Positions 8,772-16,141 of a stretch of 64,000 nt of DNA are shown one piece after another. A model generated the notes under the pieces. The model was not told the origin of the DNA. It saw nothing but the letters and a program-made list of their open reading frames with translations, and made no database searches. Origin of the DNA: Aerococcaceae bacterium DSM 111022 (GTDB taxonomy: Bacteria > Bacillota > Bacilli > Lactobacillales > Aerococcaceae). The stretch's first letter is position 1. Each line of letters opens with the position of its first letter. The translations under genes were made by a program, and so were the position numbers. The DNA lies in contig JACBXO010000001.1 of assembly GCA_015863195.1 (NCBI GenBank), positions 62,001 to 126,000 of the forward strand, in the 5' to 3' direction.

Positions 8772-9635
8772 ATGGAGTTGATAGTAGCGGGCGTTTCAGC
8801 ACTTGTAGGTTTTTTAATATCACATATTTATTATAATCACGAAAAAAATAGAAATAAACACGAGAAAGCGATAGAAGTCGCAAAAGAATTTGAAACAATC
8901 TTAAATTCAGATCATTTTATCGTACAATCAGTCTTTAGCGAGATTATAGAAACTTTGGAATTTGAAGATAAATTTACATTTTTGCAAAACGATGTAGCTG
9001 CTTTGAGTTTTACAAAGCAGGAACTATATACTTATTTTAGTGAAAATGAAGTTGAAAAATATAAAAATTTTAATAAATATACTAATGTAACGTTCATAAA
9101 AATTTTATCAAAACACTATACGGAAACGAATTCTGATGAGAGGTTTTTTGCAAGTGTCATATCTCAGTTTGATTCTAGTAAAACATTGGATGTAAACATT
9201 AAAGAATTTAAAGATAATCTTAAAAATTCTAAGGAAACAGACCAAAGTGATGAATCTAATAAAGAATTGTTTAAAATTCAAATGAAAATTCAAACAGATC
9301 TGAGAATTTATGTGATTAATTTATTTAAAAAATTTAATGTTTCTTATAATCATGTATTTAATAAATTAGAGTGGATGAGCATGTATTTCGTTACAGGGGT
9401 AGCAGATAGCGACGCGGTCTATAAATCATTGCATCAAGTATATTTTGTTCTAATGAAGTGTTTCTATATTGAAATCGCTATGAAAAATGATAAGGAAGTA
9501 TATGATAGGTACTTTACAAACATCACCAATCTGTACAAAATTTGGCGTTTAAAATACAATAAAGAAAAAGCTAGCTTTGATGAAATTGCCAATAATGCAG
9601 AAAGAGCTCATAGCAAAATAAAAAAGAGAGTGTAA
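8772..9635 (+). CDS. Prophage 'moron': membrane-anchored helical protein of unknown function
   Basis: 287 residues from the ATG at 8772, which has ribosome binding site GGAGGG at 8761-8766; the frame extends further back but that part lies in the terminator and promoter. Residues 1-22 form one membrane helix (LIVAGVSALVGFLISHIYY), followed by a charged, helical, cytoplasmic domain. The C-terminal half (NKLEWMSMYFVTGVAD, then VYKSLHQVYFVLMKCFY, then IWRLKYN) recalls the layout of DUF4760-type proteins; this is a by-eye impression. It stands outside the lysis operon with its own promoter, and it is more A/T-rich and Lys/Asn-rich than its neighbours. Such genes at a prophage end often alter the host or exclude other phages. 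Function unknown. Confidence 0.7.
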   Translation: MELIVAGVSALVGFLISHIYYNHEKNRNKHEKAIEVAKEFETILNSDHFIVQSVFSEIIETLEFEDKFTFLQNDVAALSFTKQELYTYFSENEVEKYKNFNKYTNVTFIKILSKHYTETNSDERFFASVISQFDSSKTLDVNIKEFKDNLKNSKETDQSDESNKELFKIQMKIQTDLRIYVINLFKKFNVSYNHVFNKLEWMSMYFVTGVADSDAVYKSLHQVYFVLMKCFYIEIAMKNDKEVYDRYFTNITNLYKIWRLKYNKEKASFDEIANNAERAHSKIKKRV

Positions 9636-9662
9636 ACACTTTTTTAAAATACAATTTTTGTG

Positions 9663-9668
9663 TATAAT
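9663..9668 (+). promoter_or_regulatory. Putative -10 box before the small ORF
   Basis: A perfect TATAAT lies 34 bases upstream of the ATG at 9702. No good -35 is visible. Confidence 0.35.
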
Positions 9669-9701
9669 GTGAATAAATGCAATATATAAAGGAGTGTTCA
9701 T

Positions 9702-9767
9702 ATGTGGATTCCAGAGATACTTACATTTGAAGATGATGATAAAAAAGAAACGAAAGAAACAAAATAA
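9702..9767 (+). CDS. Small ORF, 21 residues, prophage right end
   Basis: ATG with a good ribosome binding site (AAAGGAG ending at 9694) and a TATAAT upstream. The peptide begins MWIPEILTFEDDDKK and ends in a Lys/Glu/Thr-rich tail. There is a short hydrophobic N-terminus and no membrane-spanning length. It may be a real micro-protein of the prophage or chance; translation signals are better than expected by chance. No function can be assigned. Confidence 0.4.
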   Translation: MWIPEILTFEDDDKKETKETK

Positions 9768-9790
9768 TTTAAAAAATTTTTTTACATTAA

Positions 9791-9809
9791 ATATATCACT
9801 GTGATATAT
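9791..9809. promoter_or_regulatory. Perfect palindrome, operator-like
   Basis: ATATATCAC and GTGATATAT are exact inverted repeats of 9 bases around a single T. The symmetry and size fit a dimeric repressor operator or a recombinase arm site. No promoter or gene lies directly beside it. Confidence 0.4.
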
Positions 9810-9845
9810 CAATACTGTCCTGAGTTCACCAACCCTGGGACATTA

Positions 9846-9876
9846 ACCCAACCTCTTAACGAGTGTTGGGTTTTTA
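9846..9876 (+). terminator. Terminator downstream of the small ORF
   Basis: ACCCAAC pairs with GTTGGGT around a 12-base loop, followed by TTTTTATTTG. It probably ends the transcript of the small ORF or read-through from the moron gene. Confidence 0.65.
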
Positions 9877-9924
9877 TTTGCGTTCAATTTCCCATTCGAA
9901 TCCATCTATCTCGAATAGTTCCTA

Positions 9925-9966
9925 TTTACAAACAGAACGTTTGTTCGTATAATTACGAACGAGGTG
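9925..9966 (+). promoter_or_regulatory. SOS-box promoter with ribosome binding site but no gene
   Basis: -35 TTTACA (9925-9930), 17-base spacer and a perfect -10 TATAAT (9948-9953). The spacer contains GAACGTTTGTTC (9935-9946), a full match to the Gram-positive LexA site GAAC-N4-GTTC. A ribosome binding site GAGGTG follows at 9961-9966, but no start codon in a useful frame. It looks like the front of a LexA-controlled gene whose body is missing here. Confidence 0.7.
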
Positions 9967-9977
9967 ATAGCTCTAAA

Positions 9978-9996
9978 AAGGGGCAAATAAGGGGCA
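9978..9996. repeat. Direct repeat AAGGGGCA x2, possible att core region
   Basis: AAGGGGCA occurs at 9978-9985 and 9989-9996, 11 bases apart (one helical turn). It directly follows the orphan SOS promoter and ribosome binding site, where a gene start would be expected. That makes it a candidate for the right attachment site. The left end of the prophage is outside the window, so the core cannot be verified. Confidence 0.3.
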
Positions 9997-10045
9997 GAAT
10001 CATCACTGTTTTATGAGTTGTGATGATGCCTAATGAAAATTAAAG

Positions 10046-10103
10046 GTTGTTATATCAACGGTTGTGAGTGCCTGTTAGTTCTGATGAATTTCGTTGTTAT
10101 ATC
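10046..10103. repeat. 11-base direct repeat GTTGTTATATC x2
   Basis: GTTGTTATATC occurs at 10046-10056 and 10093-10103. Paired short repeats beside an attachment site can be integrase arm sites, but these may be unrelated. Confidence 0.3.
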
Positions 10104-10137
10104 TTAGCTCAATATAAATAATTAATTGTTTATTTAG

Positions 10138-10166
10138 CACTCTCCATAAATTGGAGGGTGTTTTTT
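10138..10166 (+). terminator. Terminator before the first host gene
   Basis: CACTCTCCA pairs with TGGAGGGTG (one G-U) around TAAAT, followed by six T. No gene that it would end is left upstream, which suggests that a host gene or RNA once preceding it was displaced by the prophage or lost. Confidence 0.8.
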
Positions 10167-10310
10167 ATTTACTAAAATAGTTTCTGATTGAATGTACAAT
10201 TTTTGTATCAAAGATATTTGAACTATACTTTAAAAAAAGCGGTTAGGTAGACTTTTGTATGATTGCGTAATGCCTTGATATTCTCTATAATTAAGTAAAG
10301 AGGTGAGCAA

Positions 10311-11984
10311 ATGAAAGATGTAACAGGTTCTGCAGAAGAGAAGAAGAAAGGCACTAAGAAACGAAATATGCGTTGGTTATATATACCGGCACTTATTGGT
10401 CTAGCAATTTATTATTATATTGCTTTGCCGGCAATTCATTATGCGGCAAGAGAATTTTGGTTCTTTTTATTTATTATTACAGTGATTGTGGTTATTATTG
10501 AACTGATTAATGATGGTTATGGTGCAATTACTAAATTAAAAAGTGATAATTCAGTGGAAGTAAGTTTTGATAAAGACAATAATCCATTCAAATTAAAAAA
10601 ATATAAATTTATTTTATTCTTTTGGTTATTGGTAGTTATTATAGGTGGGGGAGCATATTTAATCATTTCGCCTGTATTCTTTGCGGATAATTACGCAAAT
10701 ATGATTACAGTTGAAACGAAGGATTTTGCTGAAGATTTTCCTGAAACAGATTTAAATCAAATACCATTAGTGGACCGAGATACGGCTGAAAGATTGGGAG
10801 ACCGCCAATTAGGTGCTTTAACTGATTTAGTATCTCAGTTTGAAGCGGCACCAGATTATACACAGATTAATATTGATGGTGCTCCATACCGAGTAACTCC
10901 ATTGGAGTATGCTGGTTTCTTTAGATGGGTGAATAATTTCCGTGATGGAATTCCAAATTATATTCGCGTTGATAATGTAACGGGAGATGTTTCTATTGAG
11001 ACGCCACCTGAGTCAATTAAATATAGTTATTCTGATTTATTTAACCGCGATGTAATGCGTCGGTTAAGGTTCCAATATCCATTTACAATATTTGAAGCGC
11101 CTTCTTTTGAAGTAGATGATGAAGGTATTCCATATTATGTTGCAACCACTTATGAGCGTAACTTCTTTATCCGTGAACCAGAACCATCTGGTGTTATTTT
11201 ACTAAATGCTATGACAGGTGAAACAGAGCATTATGACTTAGGGAATGTGCCTAGTTGGGTTGACCGTGTTTATAGTGCGGATTTAATTCTGCATCAGTTA
11301 GAAATGAGAGGACATTATTCAGGTGGTTATTTTAACTCATTATTTGCTAAAAATGGTGTAACACAGCCGACAGCAGGTTATAATTATCTGCCGATGTATG
11401 ATGATTTATACTTATATACCGGAATTACCTCAGTTGTTGCCGATGAATCGAATATTGGTTTCGTATTAGTGAATATGAGAACAAAGGAATCGACGATGTA
11501 TCCTTTAACAGCGGCTGAAGAATTTTCAGCAATGCGTTCAGCAGAAGGTAGTGTGCAGGAGACTGAGTATACGGCAACTTTCCCATTACTCATTAATATT
11601 GGTGGTAGACCAATGTATATTTTAACATTGAAAGATAATGGCGGTTTAATCAAAGAATATGCTTTAGTAGATGCACAAAATTATCAAAATGTTATTACTG
11701 CATCAAATGTTAACACATTGATGCAAAATTATGCTTTAGAAAATCCAGTAGATGAAACTGCGATTTTAGAAGCAACTGATTTAGAAGAGCTAGAAGGACA
11801 AATTGAAGATATTCAAGCAGTAGTAGCTGATGGTGAAACAGTCTATTACTTTATGTTAGATGGTACTGTTTATACTGCAGAACTAGCATTGAATAAACAA
11901 CTACCTTTTGTGGAGTCAGGAGATAGTGTAATCTTCAAAGCAGCGGAAAATGGTCAAGTAATTGAATTTGAATTAGCTGAGTAG
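10311..11984 (+). CDS. Membrane protein with large extracytoplasmic domain, unknown function
   Basis: 557 residues; ribosome binding site AGAGGTGAG ahead of the ATG. A short basic N-terminus (KKKGTKKRNMRW) is followed by three membrane helices: about 20-40 (YIPALIGLAIYYYIALPAI), 45-65 (FWFFLFIITVIVVIIEL) and 100-125 (FWLLVVIIGGGAYLIISPVFF). About 430 residues then lie outside the membrane. The outer part has paired strands and phrases such as IRVDNVTGDVSIETP and GVILLNAMTGETEHYDL, reminiscent of PepSY-like or beta-propeller repeats. No catalytic motif is recognised. It is the first host gene after the prophage, and diaminopimelate dehydrogenase follows 19-28 bases later, so the two may be co-transcribed. 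Confidence 0.75.
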   Translation: MKDVTGSAEEKKKGTKKRNMRWLYIPALIGLAIYYYIALPAIHYAAREFWFFLFIITVIVVIIELINDGYGAITKLKSDNSVEVSFDKDNNPFKLKKYKFILFFWLLVVIIGGGAYLIISPVFFADNYANMITVETKDFAEDFPETDLNQIPLVDRDTAERLGDRQLGALTDLVSQFEAAPDYTQINIDGAPYRVTPLEYAGFFRWVNNFRDGIPNYIRVDNVTGDVSIETPPESIKYSYSDLFNRDVMRRLRFQYPFTIFEAPSFEVDDEGIPYYVATTYERNFFIREPEPSGVILLNAMTGETEHYDLGNVPSWVDRVYSADLILHQLEMRGHYSGGYFNSLFAKNGVTQPTAGYNYLPMYDDLYLYTGITSVVADESNIGFVLVNMRTKESTMYPLTAAEEFSAMRSAEGSVQETEYTATFPLLINIGGRPMYILTLKDNGGLIKEYALVDAQNYQNVITASNVNTLMQNYALENPVDETAILEATDLEELEGQIEDIQAVVADGETVYYFMLDGTVYTAELALNKQLPFVESGDSVIFKAAENGQVIEFELAE

Positions 11985-12012
11985 TCAGTGTTAATACAAA
12001 AGGATGGTTTAT

Positions 12013-12990
12013 ATGATTAAAATTGGAATTATAGGTTATGGAAATTTAGGCCGTGGTGTGGAATTAGCGATTAAACAACAATCAGACTTAGAATTAGTGG
12101 CTATTTTCTCACGACGCGGTAAAGAAGGGGTAAAACCAGTTGATGAAACTGTAATTGTTGAACACGTTGATGCAATACCCTCTTATCAAGGTAAAATTGA
12201 TGTAATGGTATTGTGTGGTGGATCAGCAACTGACTTACCAATACAGACACCTGAATATACAAAGTATTTCAATACAGTAGATAGCTTTGACAACCATAGT
12301 CAAATTCCAACACATTTTGAACAAGTTGACGAAGTGGCTTTAGAAAATGAAAAAGTAGCTGTGATTTCAACTGGATGGGATCCAGGATTATTCTCATTGA
12401 CACGTGTATTGATGGAATCAATCCTTCCTGAAGGGGAGACAAATACTTTTTGGGGTAAAGGGGTTAGTCAAGGTCATTCAGACGCTGTGAGGCGTGTAGA
12501 GGGCGTTAAACGTGCAGTTCAATATACGATACCTTCAGATGATGCGATGAATAAAGTCCGTATTGGAGAAGGAAGTAATTTAACTACAAGAGATAAGCAT
12601 TTACGTGAATGTTTTGTTGTACCTGAACATGGTGTGGATACAAACGAAATAGAAAAACAGATTGTAACAATGCCGGCTTATTTTTCTGAATATGAAACTG
12701 TCGTTCATTTCATCGATGAAGAGACGTTTGATCGAGATCATTCAGCCATGCCACATGGAGGTTTTGTTATTCGTTCGGGTGAGACTACGGAAGGAACACG
12801 TCAATTAATTGAGTTCAGTTTAGCTTTAGAGTCAAATCCTGAATTTACAGCAAGTGTCCTAACAGCATGTGCAAGGGCCGCTTATCATTTACATGAAAAA
12901 GGTGATTTTGGAGCAAAGTCGATTTTAGATATTCCAGTTCGCTATCTATCAAACAGACCTTATTCAGAGCTATTACAAAAATTTGTTTAA
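12013..12990 (+). CDS. ddh: meso-Diaminopimelate D-dehydrogenase
   Basis: 325 residues from the ATG at 12013; an ATG nine bases earlier sits on the ribosome binding site AAAAGG and is less likely. The enzyme makes meso-diaminopimelate in one NADPH-dependent step from tetrahydrodipicolinate, for peptidoglycan and lysine. Seen: N-terminal Rossmann motif GIIGYGNLGRG, then GGSATDLP, VDSFDNHSQIP, STGWDPGLFS and WGKGVSQGHSDA, all hallmark blocks of the family, at the usual length. It means this organism has the short dehydrogenase branch and suggests meso-DAP in its wall or as a lysine precursor. A terminator follows. Confidence 0.92.
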   Translation: MIKIGIIGYGNLGRGVELAIKQQSDLELVAIFSRRGKEGVKPVDETVIVEHVDAIPSYQGKIDVMVLCGGSATDLPIQTPEYTKYFNTVDSFDNHSQIPTHFEQVDEVALENEKVAVISTGWDPGLFSLTRVLMESILPEGETNTFWGKGVSQGHSDAVRRVEGVKRAVQYTIPSDDAMNKVRIGEGSNLTTRDKHLRECFVVPEHGVDTNEIEKQIVTMPAYFSEYETVVHFIDEETFDRDHSAMPHGGFVIRSGETTEGTRQLIEFSLALESNPEFTASVLTACARAAYHLHEKGDFGAKSILDIPVRYLSNRPYSELLQKFV

Positions 12991-13008
12991 TTTCGTATGA
13001 ATTTATTA

Positions 13009-13045
13009 ATGCCCTCATATCATATTGGTATGGGGGTTATTTTAT
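13009..13045 (+). terminator. Terminator after ddh
   Basis: CCCTCATA pairs with TATGGGGG (one G-U) and is followed by TTATTTTATT. Confidence 0.75.
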
Positions 13046-13091
13046 TGTAATATCTTACAAACAAAAAATTAGGGAAGACATGACTGATATA

Positions 13092-13100
13092 TGGTAGAAT
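13092..13100 (+). promoter_or_regulatory. Extended -10 promoter of murI
   Basis: TGG-TAGAAT lies 25 bases before the murI start. No clear -35 is seen, consistent with an extended -10 promoter. Confidence 0.55.
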
Positions 13101-13124
13101 AAATGAGATAGAAGAGGTGATAAG

Positions 13125-13967
13125 ATGCGTGATTTACCTATTGGTTTTTTAGATTCTGGTTTTGGTGGACTTACAGTGGTCAGACAGAGTTTAAAGCAAT
13201 TACCAAATGAATCAATTATTTATATCGGAGATAGTGCTAGAGCACCTTATGGGCCAAGACCATTATCAGAAGTTAAAAAATATATAAAACAACTCACTCA
13301 ATTTTTAATGAATAAAGGTATTAAAATGTTAGTAATCGCTTGTAATACCGGTACTGCTGCGGCTCTTAATGAATTGAAAGATGAAATATCAATTCCAGTT
13401 GTTGGAGTAATCCATGCTGGAAGTCGCTCGGCTATAAAAATGACAAATAATCAAAAAATTGGTGTTATCTGTACTCAAGGAACTGTAGAAAGTCATTTAT
13501 ACCAATCGGTGATTTTGAATAAAGAGAAAAATGTCGAAGTTTATGAACATGCCGTTCCAGAATTTGTAAAAATTGTTGAAGAACAACGTATTCAAGAACC
13601 TGAGACAATGGCAACAATCAAACAAGATCTTTTGCCATTAAAAGAACGGAATATTGATACGCTAGTTTTGGGTTGTACACACTACCCATTGATGCGACAA
13701 GAAATTCAGTCAGTAATGGGACCAGAAGTGACATTGATTGACTCTGGTGCTGAGACGATTAGTGAAGTAAGTGCGCTATTGGATTATTTTAATTTAAGTC
13801 GTACATCAAGCGATAATGATCTTAATCCAGCTACGCAAACTTATTTTACAACGGGTGATGGAACAGACTTTGCAAAATTCACACAAAAGTTGTTTAATCA
13901 GCCAGATTTACAAGTGCATGAAGTTGAAATAGTAGGAGATGAACTCGTTGATAATAGCAACGCATAA
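13125..13967 (+). CDS. murI: Glutamate racemase
   Basis: 280 residues. It converts L- to D-glutamate for peptidoglycan in the cytoplasm. Both catalytic cysteines are in place: C73 in IACNTGTAA and C184 in LGCTHYPL, with the substrate Asp in FLDSGFGG near the start. Ribosome binding site AGAGGTG precedes the ATG. The order murI, rdgB, phosphodiesterase equals racE-ysnA-ysnB of Bacillus. The last bases overlap the start of rdgB, so the three genes form a tight operon. Confidence 0.96.
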   Translation: MRDLPIGFLDSGFGGLTVVRQSLKQLPNESIIYIGDSARAPYGPRPLSEVKKYIKQLTQFLMNKGIKMLVIACNTGTAAALNELKDEISIPVVGVIHAGSRSAIKMTNNQKIGVICTQGTVESHLYQSVILNKEKNVEVYEHAVPEFVKIVEEQRIQEPETMATIKQDLLPLKERNIDTLVLGCTHYPLMRQEIQSVMGPEVTLIDSGAETISEVSALLDYFNLSRTSSDNDLNPATQTYFTTGDGTDFAKFTQKLFNQPDLQVHEVEIVGDELVDNSNA

Positions 13968-14556
13968 TAAAGGCAAACTACATGAATTCGAAGTAATGTT
14001 TAAAGAACTTGATTTAACACTATCTCTTGAAACAATGGAAAATTATCCTGAGTTGGCTGAGGTTGAAGAAACAGGAGTTACTTTTGAAGAAAATGCTAGG
14101 CTGAAAGCAGAAACAATCGCAAAATTAACGAATCAAATCGTCTTGGCAGATGATTCAGGTTTAGTAATACCAGGATTGAAAGGGGAACCTGGGGTTTATA
14201 GTGCGCGTTATAGTGGAGAATCCCATAATGATCATAAAAATAATTTAAAAGTATTAAGTGAACTAGCAACTCGTTCTCCTGAAAATCGTGAGGCATATTT
14301 TGTTTCATGTATAGTTGTAAGTTTTCCTGGGAAAGAATCTTTAGTCGTCGAAGGACGAGCTTATGGTGAGATTTTAGAAGAATTGACAGGAGACCAAGGA
14401 TTTGGTTACGATCCTTTATTTTATATTCCAAGTCTGAATAAAACATTTGCTCAGATGTCAACGGAAGAAAAAAATGCTTTAAGCCATCGCGGTGCCGCAA
14501 TTAAGCAATTAAGCAATGAATTACCAAAATGGTTGAAGGAGAATGAGTTAGGATGA
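13948..14556 (+). CDS. rdgB: XTP/dITP pyrophosphatase (RdgB/HAM1)
   Basis: 202 residues from a TTG at 13948, inside the end of murI. GTAGGAG (13932-13938) is nine bases from this TTG but touches the ATG at 13939, and RdgB proteins normally begin right before IIATHNKGK, so the TTG is preferred. The enzyme removes deaminated purine nucleotides (ITP, XTP) from the pool. Motifs seen: THNKGKLHEFE, VTFEENARLKAE, LADDSGL, GVYSARYSG, GYDPLF and LSHRGAAI, all standard. Coupled to the next gene by a four-base overlap. Confidence 0.94.
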   Translation: MIIATHNKGKLHEFEVMFKELDLTLSLETMENYPELAEVEETGVTFEENARLKAETIAKLTNQIVLADDSGLVIPGLKGEPGVYSARYSGESHNDHKNNLKVLSELATRSPENREAYFVSCIVVSFPGKESLVVEGRAYGEILEELTGDQGFGYDPLFYIPSLNKTFAQMSTEEKNALSHRGAAIKQLSNELPKWLKENELG

Positions 14557-15068
14557 AATTTTTAGTGATGAGTGATAATCACGGTCGCTATTTAAAAGTT
14601 CAAGAAGTGATTGACACATGGCGTGATAAAGTAGAGTATATTTTTCATACAGGAGACACAGAATTTCCTTCTGATGATGTGATTTGGGATAAAGTTGACG
14701 GTGTCGTTACAGGAAATATGGATTTTGACCGAGGTTACCGTAAACAAATGGTAGTAAGTACACCTGTAGGTAATGTGTTTTTAGCGCATGGTCATTTATT
14801 AGGCGTAAACCGAGGGTACAAAGAGATTTTTGAAGCAGGAAAAAAACAGAACGCTGATTTTATCTTTCATGGTCATACGCATCGTTTATATGCTGAATAT
14901 ATAGATGGAGTACTTTTAATGAATCCAGGGAGTTTAAATCAATCGAGAGGTGAACACCCAGAACGAACATTCGCGGTCGTAGATGTTTTAGACGAAAAAA
15001 TTGAAATACAATTTTATGATGATGAAAGTCAACCAATTGAACGACTTCATTATGTTTTTAATAGATAA
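14553..15068 (+). CDS. Metallophosphoesterase, YfcE/YsnB family
   Basis: 171 residues. A small calcineurin-like phosphodiesterase with the metal ligands of the family: SDNHGR at the start, HTGDTE, TGNMD, LAHGHLLG and FHGHTHRLYAEY. Proteins of this family hydrolyse phosphodiesters with Mn; the natural substrate is generally not known. ATGA overlap with rdgB. Third and last gene of the operon; a bidirectional terminator follows. Confidence 0.88.
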   Translation: MKFLVMSDNHGRYLKVQEVIDTWRDKVEYIFHTGDTEFPSDDVIWDKVDGVVTGNMDFDRGYRKQMVVSTPVGNVFLAHGHLLGVNRGYKEIFEAGKKQNADFIFHGHTHRLYAEYIDGVLLMNPGSLNQSRGEHPERTFAVVDVLDEKIEIQFYDDESQPIERLHYVFNR

Positions 15069-15073
15069 AAAAT

Positions 15074-15111
15074 GAGCTAATAAGATTTCAGGTCTTATTA
15101 GCTCGTTTTTT
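15074..15111. terminator. Bidirectional terminator between convergent genes
   Basis: GAGCTAATAAGA and TCTTATTAGCTC form a perfect 12-bp stem with A and T runs on either side. It serves the phosphodiesterase operon and the mscS gene on the other strand. Confidence 0.9.
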
Positions 15112-15964
15112 AGTCTACACTGTCGTAAACTGAGTTAGGAATATCGATACTATTGTTTTCGAATGCTTTTAGATATTCTCGGTAGAAAATACTTTCGTGT
15201 TTATATTGTTCACCATTTTTAACAGTAAAAGTAATACGATAATTGAAAGTTTGTTCTAAACCACGAACGAATCCAACTAAATCTGGATCATCGACTAGAA
15301 CATCATTATATTCTAGACGAATATTTTCTGTCGTTTCTTGAACAACTGATTCTAATAATCCGATAGGTGTACCATCTGCAACAGGTAAGTCTAAGTTAAT
15401 CGAACGTGATTGTCTGCTTTGATTATTAACGATTATAACTGCACTATTGGGAATAAAGAACATTTCACCTGATGCAGCCTTAATTTCTGTTGTACGAATA
15501 CCAACGCTCACAACCGTCCCGGTAATGTCTTCTTCAGGTAGAGTGACTAGATCGCCAATTTCATAATAGCCTTCAAAAATGATGAAGAATCCATTAATTA
15601 TGTCTTGAATTAATTCTTGAGCACCAAAACCAATTGCTACCCCCGCAATACCAGCACCAGCTAATAATGTACCGATTGGAATGCCGATTAATGTTAATAG
15701 CCAATAGAAATAGACAAAGTATAGTATGTAGATAATGGCATTACGCATTAAGTTTGCAATAGTTTCTGATCGACTACCGCTCATATGATTGCGTGATCTT
15801 AGCCATGAAGATATGCGACTTTTAAATGCATAGTCAATGGCTGATTTTGCTAATTGAAAGAGTATAGTGATGATGGTAATTTGTAAAATTAAAGCAGTAA
15901 AATTTACTAATAATTCACTTGCATCATCTGACAAAAAATACCTTACAATTTCTTGAAAATTCAT
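15110..15964 (-). CDS. MscS-family mechanosensitive channel
   Basis: 284 residues. Three membrane helices, about 17-42, 77-98 and 98-130. The last is the Gly/Ala-rich pore helix typical of MscS (LLAGAGIAGVAIGFGAQELIQD), followed by the beta domain (FEGYYEIGDLV, GTVVSVGIRTTEI, IPNSAVIIVNNQS). Such channels release osmolytes during hypo-osmotic shock. It resembles YkuT-type short MscS proteins. It has its own transcription unit between two convergent or divergent neighbours. A second, diverged MscS-type gene lies at 45228. Confidence 0.9.
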   Translation of the reverse strand: MNFQEIVRYFLSDDASELLVNFTALILQITIITILFQLAKSAIDYAFKSRISSWLRSRNHMSGSRSETIANLMRNAIIYILYFVYFYWLLTLIGIPIGTLLAGAGIAGVAIGFGAQELIQDIINGFFIIFEGYYEIGDLVTLPEEDITGTVVSVGIRTTEIKAASGEMFFIPNSAVIIVNNQSRQSRSINLDLPVADGTPIGLLESVVQETTENIRLEYNDVLVDDPDLVGFVRGLEQTFNYRITFTVKNGEQYKHESIFYREYLKAFENNSIDIPNSVYDSVD

Positions 15965-16099
15965 ATTTACACCTCATTTAAAATTTTGTATGATATATTC
16001 ATTATAACAAACTCAAAAAAAATTATCATAAGTCTGCTTAATGTGGGCTAAAAGGTTATCAAATCACAATTCGATATGGATGCAATATCTCTAAATATG

Positions 16100-16108
16100 T
16101 GGTATATT
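16100..16108 (+). promoter_or_regulatory. Extended -10 promoter of the DUF948-YtxH operon
   Basis: TGG-TATATT lies 34 bases before the start at 16142. Confidence 0.5.
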
Positions 16109-16141
16109 AAGTGTAATACTTAGTTAGGGAGTGAAGCAAGC

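Larger units (their letters stand above)
9768..10310. other. Gene-poor tract at the prophage/host junction
   Basis: No credible protein gene is seen on either strand in these 540 bases. The tract holds, in order, a perfect palindrome (9791-9809), a terminator (9846-9876), a promoter with an SOS box and no gene after it (9925-9966), a repeated AAGGGGCA (9978-9996), an inverted repeat ATCATCAC/GTGATGAT (9999-10027), an 11-base direct repeat (10046 and 10093) and a terminator (10138-10166). This is where the right attachment site is expected. Confidence 0.6.

Noticed and set aside
9880-9920. tRNA-like TTCGAATCC next to the prophage end as a tRNA attachment site
   Set aside because: No acceptor, D or anticodon arms can be folded around it on either strand; the matching bases form only a simple ATTCGA/TCGAAT hairpin.
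9889-9930. Minus-strand phrase ELFEIDGFEWEIER before a stop, protein-like in composition
   Set aside because: A stop codon directly precedes it and there is no start; only 15 codons are open. It might be a decayed gene end but cannot be supported.
9801-10016. 71-codon plus-strand reading frame across the junction, ending in a KGQIRGRI phrase
   Set aside because: It runs through a terminator, the SOS promoter and the ribosome binding site, starts without translation signals and has no domain pattern. The ending faintly resembles integrase tails but there is no integrase body.
14096-14500. 134-codon minus-strand frame opposite rdgB
   Set aside because: It is the shadow of a well-defined gene, has no ribosome binding site and is His/Leu-rich as expected from the reverse of this codon use.
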